A stretch of 64,000 nucleotides of DNA from Porphyra umbilicalis (GCA_002049455.2 KV918858.1:124001-188000); one strand, 5' to 3'. Shown: positions 1 through 11,838, counted from the stretch's first letter. Numbers and translations are program-made. Notes: generated from the letters alone by a model not told the origin.

Positions 1-1
1 G

Positions 2-310
2 GTCAAGGGCGGGGGCGGGGCTGGCGCCAAGAAACGCGAGCGGCGTGGCGACCGTGGCGACGGCGGGGGTAACGGCGAGGGCGGCGGCAACCGTGGGGGC
101 GGCGATGGTGTAGGGGGGGGCGGTAACGGTGGGGGCGGCGGTGGCATCGGAGTGGGCGGCGCACAACCGCCGGCGACCAGTGGCAAGGGTGCTGGTACAA
201 AGGTGCGGCGGTCTTGTGCCGACGTGAAGCAGCCGGACAAGGAAGGGGAGGGACGGGCGGATGCACGCTCCGCCAGGCCCGAGACCGGCAAGCGGCAAAG
301 ACGTGAGTGA
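2..310 (+). CDS. C-terminal tail of a Gly/Arg/Lys-rich protein (5' end outside window)
   Basis: An open frame enters from the left edge and ends at TGA 308-310, giving 102 residues with no start in view. The tail begins with basic residues (KGGGGAGAKKRERRGDRGD), continues as glycine-rich sequence with scattered N and R, and finishes with a lysine/arginine-rich stretch ending in GKRQRRE. Such RGG/GGN tails are usual on RNA-binding or nucleolar proteins, but no folded domain is visible, so no function is assigned. Its stop lies about 120 bases from the stop of the convergent NSE2 gene, which fits two genes meeting tail to tail. It could also be a chance frame in GGN-rich DNA. Confidence 0.35.
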   Translation, partial: VKGGGGAGAKKRERRGDRGDGGGNGEGGGNRGGGDGVGGGGNGGGGGGIGVGGAQPPATSGKGAGTKVRRSCADVKQPDKEGEGRADARSARPETGKRQRRE

Positions 311-428
311 CTGATGGGGGCGGTCCCTGGGCTTGTGTCGCGCAAGAGCAGCGCTGTACAACGCCCTGGCCCTCGCACAGGACCAACATTGCAAAAGAGA
401 AGCAAACCGCCACCGCCCACCCACCCGC

Positions 429-1779
429 TCACGCCTCGTCAATATCCTCCACTTCCCCGCGGGGCCCAGCCGACCCGCCCGCCGCATCGGCCTGTGTTCG
501 CCGCAGCTGCATCTCCGCTTCATAATCCTTCTCCAGAGACGAAGCACCGATGGTCGCCGAGCATCCGACCACCGGGCACGAGGCGGTGGATGAGCCGAGT
601 AGGCTCAGCGAGGGGGGGGCATTCTTGAGATGTGCAGGCGCATTGTTGTTGACGAGGATATGTTGGACGATGCCTTGAAGGGAGTAGCGATGCGGGCACT
701 CGAGGCTGCGGTACGAACGAGTACCGAACGTGAGGCGAGCAGCAGGCGCGCCGGAGACAAACGCAAGCCAACAGGAAGCAGCGCCGTAGGGGAAACGAAA
801 ATGTCAATAAAGAGGGAACGCAAGCAGGACTCTCAGGACGGCAAGGCAAACGCACAGCGCGCTACCCAACCTCCGTACCGCGCCATCCTCTCCACGCTAC
901 GTACCTCCGCTGTGGGTCGACCATGGCCATCCCTGTGATGGGGCACTTGAGCGTTCCCGTCTCGGCCTCCATCTCCACCTCCACATCGTCGTCTCCCCCA
1001 CCTTCGCCCATCGCCTCCATCGCCTCCTTCCACCGGCGAGTGCTTGACACGTTTAGGGCGTTCACGCCCGCATCCACCCGGTCCTGCTCCTCACTGAGCA
1101 GCGACACGACGCCGCCAGCGGCCAGGAACATCGCCTCAGGCCCGGTGCTCGTCGCTCCCGGCCCGCCGCCACCACCGCCCTCCTCCTCCTCGTCGTCGCC
1201 GCCGCCGCCGCCGCCGCTACCGGCCGCCTCTGCCACGGAGCGAAACTCTACGTCTTTTTGTTGAAGTGTGGTTGCCACCCGCTTCGAGGCCGCCGTTCGT
1301 AGGCGGCTTTCCTCCTGCAGCCGGCACAGCTTCCCCAGGTTCTGCTGAAGGGAACTGACCACGTCTGGGGGGACCTTGGCGGCCGCACCGGGCTCGCTCC
1401 GCGCCTGGCCCATGAGAATGGCCGTTTCATTTAGGTGCGCCATACACGTGCCGATGCGCTGATGGAATAGTTCCCACGCTGTCGTCGTTAGGTTCAGAGG
1501 AACAGGGGACAGCGGGTGGGGAGCAAACGAGAGGCGAAGGGAAAGGGTCCCCGGTCGTCAAGGAGATAACCAAGGACGCGAGACAATGAGGGGAAATGAA
1601 CAGGCAAGGAACAGAAGAGGCGCAACTCGTAAGTTGCTGAGCCAAAACGAAAAAATGCACACGCAACAGCAGACAGACACAACGCGGACGTGTGTACCAG
1701 CAAGCACGTGACAGGCGAGACACAACGAACCTTCGCGAGACTTGGTCAAGGACGCGGAGGCAGTGGTGATGGAGTCCAT
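429..1779 (-). CDS. NSE2: E3 SUMO-protein ligase NSE2/MMS21 (SP-RING), three exons
   Basis: Subunit of the SMC5/6 complex; in this family the SP-RING promotes SUMO transfer during DNA repair in the nucleus. Exons on the minus strand are 1779-1731, 1478-905 and 705-429, with GT donors (GTTCGT, GTACGT) and AG acceptors, and phases that join cleanly to 299 residues. The N-terminus (MDSITTASASLTKSRE, then AWELFHQRIGTCMAHLNETA) looks helical; residues about 75-100 hold an acidic/glycine linker. The SP-RING starts at KCPITGMAMVDPQ (C195). The second intron falls inside it, and exon 3 supplies C211 and H213 (ECPHRY) and C251 and C256 (CPVVGC), matching the C-H-C-C zinc pattern and the CPxxGC signature typical of NSE2. 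Read without splicing, the gene appears truncated after CPIT. Neighbours: convergent with 2-310, tandem with the gene at 2099-4123. Confidence 0.85.
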
Positions 1780-2098
1780 GATGATAAGGTCGACAAACCC
1801 CAGGGCTCCGCGCAAATTTGGACGTGAGGACGCGTTGCGGGAAACACTGTGTGCGCGAAGAAGGTTGAAGAACGAAGGCAAGCAACGACGATATCAAGGG
1901 CATCAGGCGCGCAGCCGTCGGTAAGTACGAAGGCCTACAATTCTGTTGGATGCACACTGCTTGGATTGACCTCATTTCACTCGTCAACTACTATTCAAAA
2001 ACCAAAGCAGACGATGCGCTCGTCACATCCGAGTGACCATCCGCCGTTGCCGCTGCCGCCTCCCAGACATCGGCCGCACCCGCGCGAGCAACACGCTC
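1780..2098. other. Intergenic spacer
   Basis: These 319 bases separate the start of NSE2 from the stop of the next minus-strand gene. They must hold the NSE2 promoter and the upstream gene's 3' end. I see no clear TATA box, repeat or RNA gene. Confidence 0.5.
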
Positions 2099-4123
2099 TC
2101 ACACTAGGTTTGCTCCCACCACTGCCGTACGACCCTCTGCCGATGGAGCTGACGATGGAGAAGCAACGGCGGCGCCAGCTTTCGTGCTCACCCCCTCCCC
2201 CGACATCACGGTGCTCGTCGAGTAGCTGCTGGCCGACGTGCTCAGCGGGGAGGACGAGCGGGAGGACGTGCTACACGTCGACGTGCGGGACGACCGCCCG
2301 CCCGGCGTGAGCGCCTGCGCCCACTGGCGGAGTCGACCTTCCGGGCGCGGCGGGCCGCCCGGCCCCCCCTTGTCGTGCCCAGAGGAGCGCCGCGGGGTCG
2401 GGCTCCGGCTCCCACCACAGCGTGCAGACCGCCCCTGCAGCGGCGGCAAGTCGGGCGGTGAGTGCCCTCCGTTGGGCATATCTGGCGACGGTGGCGCGCT
2501 GCGGCGCGGGCGGTCCAGCTTGAAAATGCCGCAGGCGCTCAAGTTCGAGTCGGCGCGTGACGACCGCGCCTGCGATGGCGTCGCCGTTGCCGCCCCCTCT
2601 GCCAAGCGCCGGTTGACTTGCTGCACCATCTCGTAGACGGCCGAAAAGTCGTGGAAGCCGACGCCCTCGACGCCGGGCGGCAGCGGGCGGGCGACCGCCC
2701 GGTCCACCCCAACGGCGGCCGCCGAGGCGGCCAACTCAACCATCGCCACCGCCTGGTCGGCCGACAAGCTTTCTCCGCCAAAACCCGACAGGACCTGCAG
2801 GAGGTCCTCGGCGTGCAACGCGCCGCGGCGGGCAACGTCAAACACTTGAAACACCGAGCCGGAGATGGCCACGGCGTGGCCGCCATGGCCGCCGACGGTG
2901 TCCCCCTCGGCGGGGTGGTACGGGGCGCCCCCGGGTCCCGCCACCGCGTCCGCGTCGAGCTCCCGCAGCACCTGCACGACGACGAGGAGGAACTCGCGAA
3001 AGTCGAGCGACGGCAGGGCCGACGCCGCGGCGGCGGCCGCCGCGGCGGCGGCACCGCCGCCCCGGCCCTGACCACCGCCCGAGGTCGGTCGCCGCAGCGG
3101 ACCGGGGGCGGGGAGGCCCACCGCCGAGACGGGGGGGAGTATCGGCGGCGCCTTGGCGGGGGCCCACCGGGGGGACTTGGCGGCAGTCGGGAGGGGCGGC
3201 GCCGCTGATGCCGGCGGGCTCGCCGCCGACGATGGCGGCGGCTTTGGCGCCCCGCCGTCGGCCGCCGTCGTGGGTGCCCTGTCGGACGCACCGACCGCTG
3301 CGTCCCCGTGCGGACGATGCTGGCGGCGGTGGTGGTGGTGGTGGTGATGGTGGTGGTTGTGGTGGTGGTGATGGGGGTGGCCCTTGCCGCCACCCTCGTG
3401 TTTGAGGCCCTTGACGTGGGCGTTCATGGAGCCAAACTCGGCCCCCCCCGTCCGTTCGGAAGGCCCCCGGTGGTGGACACCCGCCGTGCCCGGCCGCATG
3501 AAGCTCTCACGCACGGCAGCGGCGGCTGCCGCCGCCGCGGCCGTCCCATCGGGATCATCCGACGTGTCTGGCGTTTCGTCGCCCCAACCCTGGTCCTCCC
3601 CCGCCGCCCGACGCGTCTCGACACCAGACGGCGGGCCGGACGTGCGGGCACCCGCCTTGCCACCGGCCACGCCACCGGCGGTGACCGCTGCCGCCGCCGC
3701 TTTGCTCTTTGGGAGACAATACGGGGCGACAACGTCGGTCGGCAGGTCCCCCGCCAGCGGCGAATGCGGTGGCGGCGGCGGCGAGCGCGCGGTGGGCGAG
3801 CGCGCCGCAGCGGGCGACGTGGCGCCCTGCGGGGACGCTGCGGTCCGGGACGCTGGCGCCACCGCCTGCGTCCCTGGCGCGTCGTCGTGGAGGTCGACGA
3901 CGACCGCCGCCTTGCCGGCGGCCGGCGGCGCGCCCGCCGCCTTTGTCGTCACCCCGCGGATGAGCGCGAGCACCCGGTCTGCCGACAGCGCGTGCGCGCC
4001 TGGCGAGACGCTTTGCAGCAGCGCCAGCACCTCGGCCGCCGCCGCCCGATCCGTACCTGGGAGCGACGGGAGGGCGTCAAATGCATGCTTGAGCTCCTTG
4101 ATGGCCTCTGTCGTCAAATCCAT
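2099..4123 (-). CDS. EF-hand-like (calmodulin/centrin-type) protein with long disordered insert
   Basis: The start is ATG 4123 in a good context (GCCATGG); the frame stays open upstream, but only MDLTTEAIKELKHAFDALPS looks like a protein start. The 674-residue product begins with a helix-loop-helix resembling the first EF-hand of calmodulin (residues about 3-60), though the loop lacks the acidic ladder. Residues about 60-385 are low complexity, with poly-Ala and a run of about 16 histidines near 250-265. A second EF-hand-like region follows (about 390-495: FREFLLVVVQVLRELD, then SGSVFQVFDVARRGALHAED). The tail is Ser/Pro-rich. Family resemblance suggests a calcium-sensor fold that may no longer bind calcium. 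The coding call is moderately sure, the fold less so. Confidence 0.5.
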   Translation of the reverse strand: MDLTTEAIKELKHAFDALPSLPGTDRAAAAEVLALLQSVSPGAHALSADRVLALIRGVTTKAAGAPPAAGKAAVVVDLHDDAPGTQAVAPASRTAASPQGATSPAAARSPTARSPPPPPHSPLAGDLPTDVVAPYCLPKSKAAAAAVTAGGVAGGKAGARTSGPPSGVETRRAAGEDQGWGDETPDTSDDPDGTAAAAAAAAAVRESFMRPGTAGVHHRGPSERTGGAEFGSMNAHVKGLKHEGGGKGHPHHHHHNHHHHHHHHHRRQHRPHGDAAVGASDRAPTTAADGGAPKPPPSSAASPPASAAPPLPTAAKSPRWAPAKAPPILPPVSAVGLPAPGPLRRPTSGGGQGRGGGAAAAAAAAAASALPSLDFREFLLVVVQVLRELDADAVAGPGGAPYHPAEGDTVGGHGGHAVAISGSVFQVFDVARRGALHAEDLLQVLSGFGGESLSADQAVAMVELAASAAAVGVDRAVARPLPPGVEGVGFHDFSAVYEMVQQVNRRLAEGAATATPSQARSSRADSNLSACGIFKLDRPRRSAPPSPDMPNGGHSPPDLPPLQGRSARCGGSRSPTPRRSSGHDKGGPGGPPRPEGRLRQWAQALTPGGRSSRTSTCSTSSRSSSPLSTSASSYSTSTVMSGEGVSTKAGAAVASPSSAPSAEGRTAVVGANLV

Positions 4124-5689
4124 GGCAGTGGCAAGCCAAAGCGCAAAGGGACACAACACAGGGGTAGGGGGGGAACGGGTGCCGGGGGCGGGAAAGGGGG
4201 CAGCGGTAGCGTGTGCAGCACTCTGCCGCGTCAGAACTGGGCAGCGCCAGCCAGAGCACCGTGAAGTGAAGCGCGTGCCCCAACGGGTTGGTACGCTGCC
4301 CGAGCGAGCGCGGCGGTCGGCAGAGGCGCCCACACGGAGAAGTCGTCAGGGCGTACCCGCGACACCACCCTTCACACAAAGATCCGACAGAAGTGCAAAA
4401 AAAAGGCACCGGGTGTAGCTTGAAGAGAGGCACTTGACGCTTCCTGCCACGGATCACGTCCTCCTACAAGGCACAGGCAGCTCGACCGGTACGACATCAA
4501 CCACGCGGTGCCGACAACCCCTCCGTCACAGCGCAACCGCCCGATAGTGCGTCACACGCGGGGCTCCCGAGCACCGTTGCATCGGTACCGACGGGGGGCG
4601 GGCGTGTCTCGGTCGGCGTGACGACGCTCCACCGTCGTGGTGACCCCGCCGATGCGCCGGTCGCGCGGATGGCGGCGGCCGGGTGCGGGGAGCGGGCCGG
4701 CACTCGCGCAATTAGGCCAGACCGCCGACGCGCCAAGCAGCTGCAGTGGGCGGGCGGGCCAAAATTGGGTGCAGACCGCGCCGCCAAACCGGCCCGCGCC
4801 GCTGGCCACGTCATGGCCAGTGGCGGCGGCAGAGTGCGCACCCGACAAGGGCGGGGACGACCACGGGAGCGCGAGGTGCCAGCGTCTCTCCTCAGACGGG
4901 GGTCCTCTCCAGCGCTGGCGCGAGATGGGTGGTCCGTACAGGCGGTAGGGATGGTCTCCAATCACCCGTCACGGGTGGCGCGGGGCGCCGCTGTGGGAGG
5001 GGCACCTACCACGTCGTTAGGGAGGGGGGTCCCCAACCCCGCGCCGGGATTTGAGGTACTTTTTGCCTCTCAGCCATATCCGTAGTACCTTTGGGGCCAC
5101 TCATCCGCTCTGTGGGAGACCACCTGGGTGGCGTGTGGCCCATTGACAGGTCCAATGCAGATTGGCCCACGAATGGGCTCCCGCCGCTGGCGCACCGTCC
5201 GCCCCACCCGAGTGTTTCGTGACGGATGGCCCGCCCCTGACGCAGCACCCCTCGAGCCCAGCCGAGTGCGGAAACACGACCGTCGCTCCAACAGACGCGT
5301 CGCGCACCGAACAAACAGTTCGACAAGGGAGATAGGATATCCCAGTTGTCGTATGCGCTGTGGACGATGTGTTTGCCCAAGGGCATCAACGATCATCGTT
5401 GTCATGATGACATGTGGACCGACCTCACTCCGCGCCATACAAAACCAACAGTGTTCTCTCAACGAAGCAGACACATCGTCCACTTGCAGATCGAAGGCCC
5501 TTTTCCGATGACATCGGGACCCGACAGGATCTGGTCATCGGATGGGGTTTTCGATGGACATAATAGATGAGACCTTCGATGAGAACCGCTTCGATGAGAG
5601 GGATGGCATCGGCCGATGAGACTGAGAATCCGTGCCGACACAGTTACATGAATTACATAAATTTACGTGCATGAAGAAAGGGTAGGAGG
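4124..5689. other. Gene-free interval
   Basis: No frame gives a recognisable protein. The first kilobase is GC-rich and has open frames on both strands that read as composition artefacts. From about 5330 the sequence becomes AT-richer, with a short GATGAG-type direct repeat around 5565-5620. Confidence 0.5.
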
Positions 5690-6137
5690 GGCACAGGCTG
5701 TTATTCATACTGGGGGTGTTATACGGGGAGTGTGTTAGAGGCTGATAAAGGGAGGGGGCCGCGATTCAATCGACGCCACCTCCGACGCCGCCGCCAACGT
5801 TCCGGTCAGGGTCGACCCCAAAGCCACTGACGTTGACGCCGGGACCCCGCGGTGGCGTCTGCGTGGGCGCTCCTCCACCTGTTCGGCGCCCACGCGTGGC
5901 CGTCGTCGCGCTTCCTCTTCCGCGCCGCGCGGCTCGTGCGCTACGGCGCGACCGCGGCGGCCAAGAACCGGCCGCCCCGCGCCGCCGGCGGTGCGGACGA
6001 GGACCCGCCCGCGGCGGCAGGCGACGTCGAGGCAGCGGCGGTGGCGGCGGGCATGGCCAGCCTCCTCGCTGAGGTGGTCCTCCCCGGCGCGTGCGTGAGC
6101 CTCTAACAGCCCCAGTAAGAACCTTTATCAGCCTCTA
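5690..6137. repeat. GTTAC/AACAGCC-type short repeats around a GC-rich insert
   Basis: Both edges carry the same words in opposite orientation: GGCTGTTATTC, GGGGGTGTTA and TTAGAGGCTGATAAAGG near 5697-5755, and GCCTCTAACAGCCCCAG plus TTTATCAGCCTCTA near 6094-6137. Between them, 5760-6100 is GC-rich with an open plus frame (5852-6106, no ATG start) that ends over a GTGAGC donor-like site. It could be a captured exon, but I recognise no family. Confidence 0.4.
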
Positions 6138-6765
6138 TGGTGCGTGTCCCAAAAATGAGACATCGCGGTTTTTTCATTTTTTCTCGGCCCACTGGCCTTC
6201 TGCAACGGTCCGATAATGTAATGTGACCCACTCGGTCCCACTGGGCTTCCAGAACACCCCCTGACAGTGTTAGCAGAGGCGGCACATCCTGACGTGTCAT
6301 GGGGGAAAGTGTCATTCCTTGTAACTTCGACAGGTGACAATCACGCGGCCCAATCAAATGCACAGATACTAGAGGAGGCCTGTGCTGACAATTTGTGCAC
6401 GAAGAAAAGGGCACCAGTTTACCAAAAAAAACGTGAAAAAGACCCCCATGTAGCCCCCTGTGAGGAAAACACGATTTGGGACACCCCTCATCGAAGCTCC
6501 AGTTAGCACATGAGCTTTGGTGTTGCAAACCTTTAACCCCAAGAACCTGAAAAAGACTGGCTCCAAGATCGGGGCTATCTGAGAGGTCCACAGAACAGGG
6601 CCCACAGGCGGGTATTAAGGAGTTGTCAGCCAAGCACGCGTCGGGAGAGGCTCTTTCCATGGAGGCCAGTCGAGAATTTTCTCGTACCCCACGCCGCCTG
6701 CGCCCGTGCAGTGATGTGTCAGTCCTTCAGAAAACGCGCATGTCTCATTTTTGGGACACGCACCA
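6138..6765 (-). mobile_element. 628-bp terminal-inverted-repeat element, copy 1 (TA target duplication)
   Basis: The element begins TGGTGCGTGTCCCAAAAA and ends with the exact complement of that sequence; the inverted repeats extend about 26 bases. TA dinucleotides flank both ends (6136-6137 and 6766-6767), as expected for Tc1/mariner-type target duplication. A second copy of identical length lies inverted at 21704-22331. On the minus strand an open frame starts at ATG 6660, 105 bases inside the end, and runs through the far repeat to 6103. Its product (about 185 residues, starting MERASPDACLADNSLIPAC) matches no family I know. No transposase domain is seen, so the element is probably non-autonomous. 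Confidence 0.8.
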
Positions 6766-7485
6766 TAACAGCCCTAATTTAGTAACAGCCTTGATCAGCC
6801 TCTAACAGCCCCAGTCACAGCCTTGATCAGCCTTTAATTAAAGAGGGCGCAAGCGCAGCGAACAGCCTCGGCTCGTGCCACCTCAGAAAGATGGTCCGAA
6901 GGAATGTATAAAAAAAAGCATATCATACAGAAGCAACGACGCAAACGATCCCCTTCAGGAGCGCCCCTTTGCCTTACAAACACAGCGCATCCCGGCCCTG
7001 TTGGCTCGCCGCAACCCCCACTCCTTTCGCTCTGCCGCAAACATCGGCTGCGGCCGCGCCGCCAGCCACGCCGGGCGGCGGCGTCGCCACCCGCCCCATC
7101 GCCTGGGGCCGTCCTCCCCCCCAGCGACACCCCCCCCTCCCCTCGACGCAGAGGCCGCGCGAATGGCAACAGGAGATAACGGCGGGCGGTGAGGATTGTG
7201 TCCAGTACAGCCGATGACTCGGCTGAACAGCCCGAGTAACAGCCCCAGTAACAGCCCCAGTAACAGCCTTTATCAGCCTCTAACAGGCTGTTACTGGAGG
7301 TGTTACTCGGGGTGTTACCGGGCTGTTACTGGGGCTGTTATGATACTGGGGGTGTTACCGGGCTCAGAGGTGTGATTATAATCATTCCTGGGCTCGGTTA
7401 AAATGATTATAATCAACCCCTTGATTTTAAATCGTATGGGGCGATTTTTATTGATTATAATCATTGTCCATGATTATAATCATTG
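6766..7485. repeat. AACAGCC/GGTGTTAC satellites and TGATTATAATCA repeats
   Basis: Directly beyond the 628-bp element come AACAGCC words (6767-6835). A unique stretch follows at about 6840-7205, then dense AACAGCCCCAGT and inverted GGTGTTACTCGGG units at about 7215-7372 that can fold on themselves. At 7372-7485 the palindrome TGATTATAATCA occurs several times. The same two satellite types flank the second 628-bp element near 21.6-22.6 kb. Confidence 0.6.
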
Positions 7486-9524
7486 GGCGCCTTTACGACA
7501 GAGCAGAATTACGCATAAGTAAAATAAAAGTCCAATCAAGTCTACATTAGACGTCAGAAGCCAACTTATTAAGCATCCCTTGTAAAGCTACGAGTGTGAC
7601 TTCGGCAGGGTTGCAGGCTGTGTTCCTGCCGAAGAAAGACAGTGCCGACACCGCCGCCGCTGAGCAGCAACTGATGGTGAGAAATAATCGTGGAGCTGAA
7701 GCGACATGTTATTCTGGATAGTGAGACTCAGGTCTGGCCTGAGAGCAAACCCTGCAACGTCGATCCCATCTTCCAATTGGGGAATCTAGAGGCGCAACGT
7801 GTGGCATGCTGAATGGAGAGCCCATTCTGGGGGCCCTGTTTGGGGCCAGACGCGATGTAGTTGGGCATCGAGCTGTCTGAAACGAGCCACGAGACGGTCT
7901 GAATGGGGTCGTCATTGCTGGGTTATGTGTAGCCCCATTCTGGTAGTTCAAATCCGAATGAAAGCGAAGGAGCGCTAAGGGATCTCGATCAGCGCTTAAT
8001 GAAACGAAACCACCGAAAAGTTGTCCGGAAAGTGTGCCCAACAGTCGCGGTGAGATTGCCACGTCCTCGTCAAGCGCCAGATATGCCGCTAATAATCGTC
8101 GAAACCGATGACAACGTCGAAGAAAGAGGCATTCAAAGGGACGAACGGGCCGACACCTGGCACGGCCACGACATAAATCGGGCACCTCATTGGAACTAGG
8201 CCCCTGGGAAGAATCCGATCTCCTCGTGCGCAGTCCTGTCGATTGTAAACGGATTGGATCGGGCCACAGAAGAAGCGGTAAGCGGCTGGGCGGGGAAACT
8301 GGAGAGCGGGCGTCGCCACTGGCACGATCCGCATTGTGCGGAAGGCTCGTCGCGAGATATCAACAGGTCAGATGTCGTTGCCGTTGACACTCTCGGGAGC
8401 TGTTTTGAAACCGCCCAGTTTGGAGGGAAGTGCAGTCATTGGCTGATCCAGTGAATCGAACCAATCTGTCGTCCTGGATGGCATCACTTTTCTCAAAAGC
8501 TGCACTTTCGGTGACTAGTCGACGCCACAAACTGTCGGTTTCGGTGCCACTTGCACAATGCTCGGTTGAAGCTGGGTCGCGTCATCGGATGAGATCGTGC
8601 GTGAGTGGGCCACTGGAGGGGTGCGAAGCGCTCTGCGCATTGGGTGGACACGGCGACGCCTCAGAACGGATGGCCAGCCGGTCACGTGACCAACTGGTCA
8701 TCCTTTTGACGTTGGAACGGCCGCCGCGCCAACGCCCTCGCTGGCTCAGGAGGCGTGACGGCATTCAGCGCCGCGACTCGTCAGGGGCCGCCTCGCGGCC
8801 CCTCAGCCGTCCGACGTGTGCCGCGCCCGGCGTGTCAGTCTGACGCGTGCCGCTCGACCCCCCAGCCGTCCAACGTGTGTGGCGTAGGGGCGTATGATTC
8901 CCGCCTGTAAACGGGTCTGCGTTGTCAGGCTGCCGTGGCGGGTCTCTCCGGCTCGTCCCACCCGCTCGTTCATATTTTATCGGGCGGGCACGGCGCCTCT
9001 GTGGACGGGCTGCACGTGGGACGACGAGACGCATGCGCGCTGGTCGGTTCTCAACCGTGACCAGTTTCTGGGAGCCAGGTCTCCTGCGGGGCGGGCCAGG
9101 CTGACGCAGTCCCCCCACACTCGCTCAACCGCCGTCGGACGGCAGGTGGGATTGGGCGGGCGGCGGGGACGCGTCTCCTCTGTGTGCGCAATCGCGCCGG
9201 TGTGGTGGGACGTCTGTGCAGCGCGCGCGCTCCGGCTGCCATCCCGCCCACCCCTCCACCGCGCCCACCCCTCCCCCCCTCTGTAACCGCGCTCATGACG
9301 CGTGTGAAGGGCGCCAACGACACGCGACGACGCCGAGCGCAGCGGCAGCGCAACGGTCGCGCTGCCACCCCGCCCTCTCCGCCTTGCACCTGCGCGGGGC
9401 CGTGTGACCACGGCACCACGGACGCCCCCCCCCCCCCCCCCCACCTGCTGAACGGTGCGCTGCACCCTGCCGCCCTTCCCGCCTCGGGTCAACGAGCTTC
9501 GCTGGTCCCAGGGAGGACGGCTCC
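7486..9524. other. Gene-free interval before the Harbinger-like block
   Basis: No protein is recognised on either strand. The sequence turns from AT-rich (7.5-8.4 kb) to GC-rich (after 8.6 kb). A perfect palindrome GGTCACGTGACC sits at about 8680, and GAATGGGGTCG-type words near 7890-7935 resemble those at 20.9-21.0 kb. If a transposon end lies here I could not identify it. Confidence 0.4.
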
Positions 9525-11838
9525 ATGTACGCGCCTCCCCCCCCACCGCCCCGCGCTTTCGGGCCCTCCCCTCCCCGCAATCACTCCCGCCCCCCTCCTG
9601 CCGGCCGGGGTGTTGGCCGGCCGCTTAATCAAGGCGGCCGGCCTCCGGCACCACACCGGCTGCCCTGCCCTCCTCATCCCCGCCGCCTCGGACCTGACGC
9701 TGACCGCGCCGATCCTGACGACCGACGTGTTCGTCGACGCGTCGACGACGACGGGCGCTATCACCCTCAAGCCGGCGGCGACTATCCCCGTCGGTGGAGC
9801 CCGCCTCGTCGAGCAGCGAGCCCGCCTCGCGGGCCCCCTTGGCGCAGCCCCCCTCGACGCCCGGCGGGCCCCCCACAGGCCCCCCCCCCCCCCCGTGGTG
9901 GAGCCCGCAGCGAGGACAAACGGGCGCCCCACGGGGCCCTCGACGGTGCAGCCCTCCGCGACGACTGGCGGGTCCCGGACACGGATCCCCTCGCTGGAGC
10001 CCCCCGCGACGACCGGCGGGCCCGTTTGAGGACCCAAGGCGCTGGCCGCCGGAGCCACCGGTCGACGATCACCGGCGTTCGTACGGCGTTTGGCCGCCGC
10101 CACCCCCGTCCTCGTTCACCCACGGGTACGCGAGCGCGGGCGAGCCGTGGCCAACCGGTGGGTACGACCCCACCGGTAGCTGGTCTTCCGCGTGGCGGCC
10201 ACCGCCGTACCCGGTGTGCCACCGTCCGGCGCTCTGGAGCGGCGAGTCACCCGCCAAGCCACACGGCGGGCTCGCGTACCAGTGGGCGTTGACGACGGGG
10301 CAGCCGCAGAGCACGCCTTTGCCGTTGATGTTGTTGCCCGCGCCGCCGCAGCCCTCGCTGCAGCCGACGCCGCAGGAGCCAGCGCGCCAACCTCTGTACG
10401 TGGTCGGGAGCCACCCAGCCCCGCAGCCGACGCCGCAGCCGACGCCGCAGGAGGCAGCTCGCCACCCTCTGTACGTGGTAGGCGGCCACCAAGCCCCGCC
10501 CCCCTCGACGTTTGTGCTGGTGCCTGCTCCCCCCCAGCCTCCCCAGCAGGCCCCTCTCTACCTGACGTCGCCGTTCCAGCAGTGAACTACAACCTCCCCA
10601 AGTCCATGGGCTCCAGCCTGGGATGGACGGACGAGGACCGCGTGCCGCTGTGTAGGGCCTACCTGGAGGTGAGCGAGGACCCTGTGAGCGCCACTGGTCG
10701 CTCCAAGGACCAGCTGTGGGCGGCTGTGCACGAGAAGTGGACGGACCTGATGACCAAGAAGGGGCCCCTGCGCGTCAAGCGCAACGTCAGTGCGTTGGAG
10801 AAGCAGTTCAAGAAGATCCGGAAGGGGGTGAGCTCGTTTACTTCTCACTACCTGGCCGTCAAAAACATGCAAACTACCGGGAACCTGACGGAGGAGGACA
10901 TTATCAGCGGTGCGGTCGCGCGGTACTGCTCGCTGGACATCTACGAGTCCATCCGCAGCGACCGGGAGAAGGACAAGCGCAAGGGCAAGACGGCCAAACG
11001 CAAAGCCAAACTGGCGCATTGCAAGTGGGTGGGGTGCTGGCGCGTTTTGCGCACATCTGACAAGTTCAGCGGCGCGGCCAACACGGCGGACGACGCGAGT
11101 GTGGACGTGGGCGACTCTTCAGACGAGGACGGCGAGAGCGGGAGCACGAGCAGCCCGAACTCGCGCAACAAGGGGTATCAGAGCCGCCCGGGCGGCATCA
11201 AGGCCGCCAAGCTGATGCGGTCGGAGGACGCTGGAATGGAAAAGCAGGTCAAGGCGAGCACGGCGGCGGTGGACAAGTTGACCGTTGCGCAGCAAGAGCG
11301 CACTGCGCTTTGCTTTTTTGACTCTCCCTCGATGCGTCACACGCCCGAGGCGGCACAGTACCGGCAGGCTGTTATGCTCAAGATGATGCAAGCTGCTGGC
11401 CTGGCGGCGCCCCCTGCACCGGCTCCCACGCCTGCGCCGCCGGCGCGCAGTGCTGCCAAGAAGATCCATGTTGTGGAAGTTGGCGACGGCGTGGCCGCCA
11501 TGGAAGTCACCACTCTCGCGGCTGATGCGTCGTCGTCGGCGCCGCCGGCGGCCGGCTCTGCCGCCGGAGCTAACGCGCCGCCGGGGGAGGACCCACCGGC
11601 GGCGCGTGTGGCAGCAGATACTGCTGCTGCAACGGCTCTGGCGGCGGGGGCGAAGTCGCCGGCGGCGCCGCCGGCGCGCGGCAGCAGGGGGGGCGACAAC
11701 CAGCGTGGCCGCAAGTCGCAGGCCGCGAAGCAGCGCGCCGCTTCTGCGGCTCTCAGCAAGCAGCTGGATACAACCCGCGGCCTTGACCAAAGTAGCGAGT
11801 CTGACACGACGACGACCACCACCACGGACACTGAGTAG
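9525..11838 (+). CDS. Myb/SANT-like DNA-binding protein of a PIF/Harbinger transposon
   Basis: The conserved part is one uninterrupted frame ending at TAG 11838, with its first in-frame ATG at 10606. It opens SMGSSLGWTDEDRVPLCRAY and includes a tryptophan/helix pattern (WTDEDR, LWAAVHEKWTDLM, ALEKQFKKIRKGVSSF), a basic segment (EKDKRKGKTAKRKAK), an acidic stretch and a Pro/Ala tail. This is the trihelix/Myb-like partner that, in plant Harbinger elements, binds subterminal DNA and helps the transposase. Upstream, a proline-rich region with SPPRRPAGP-like peptide repeats runs from ATG 9525. It changes frame at a 15-C run (9880-9894) and again near a C run at about 10500-10535, each by one missing base. 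I take 9525 as the likely start and 10606 as the fallback. Confidence 0.65.

Noticed and set aside
5852-6106. 84-codon frame reminiscent of a small mitochondrial protein
   Set aside because: It has no ATG start, lies between short repeats, and I could not match it to any family with confidence.
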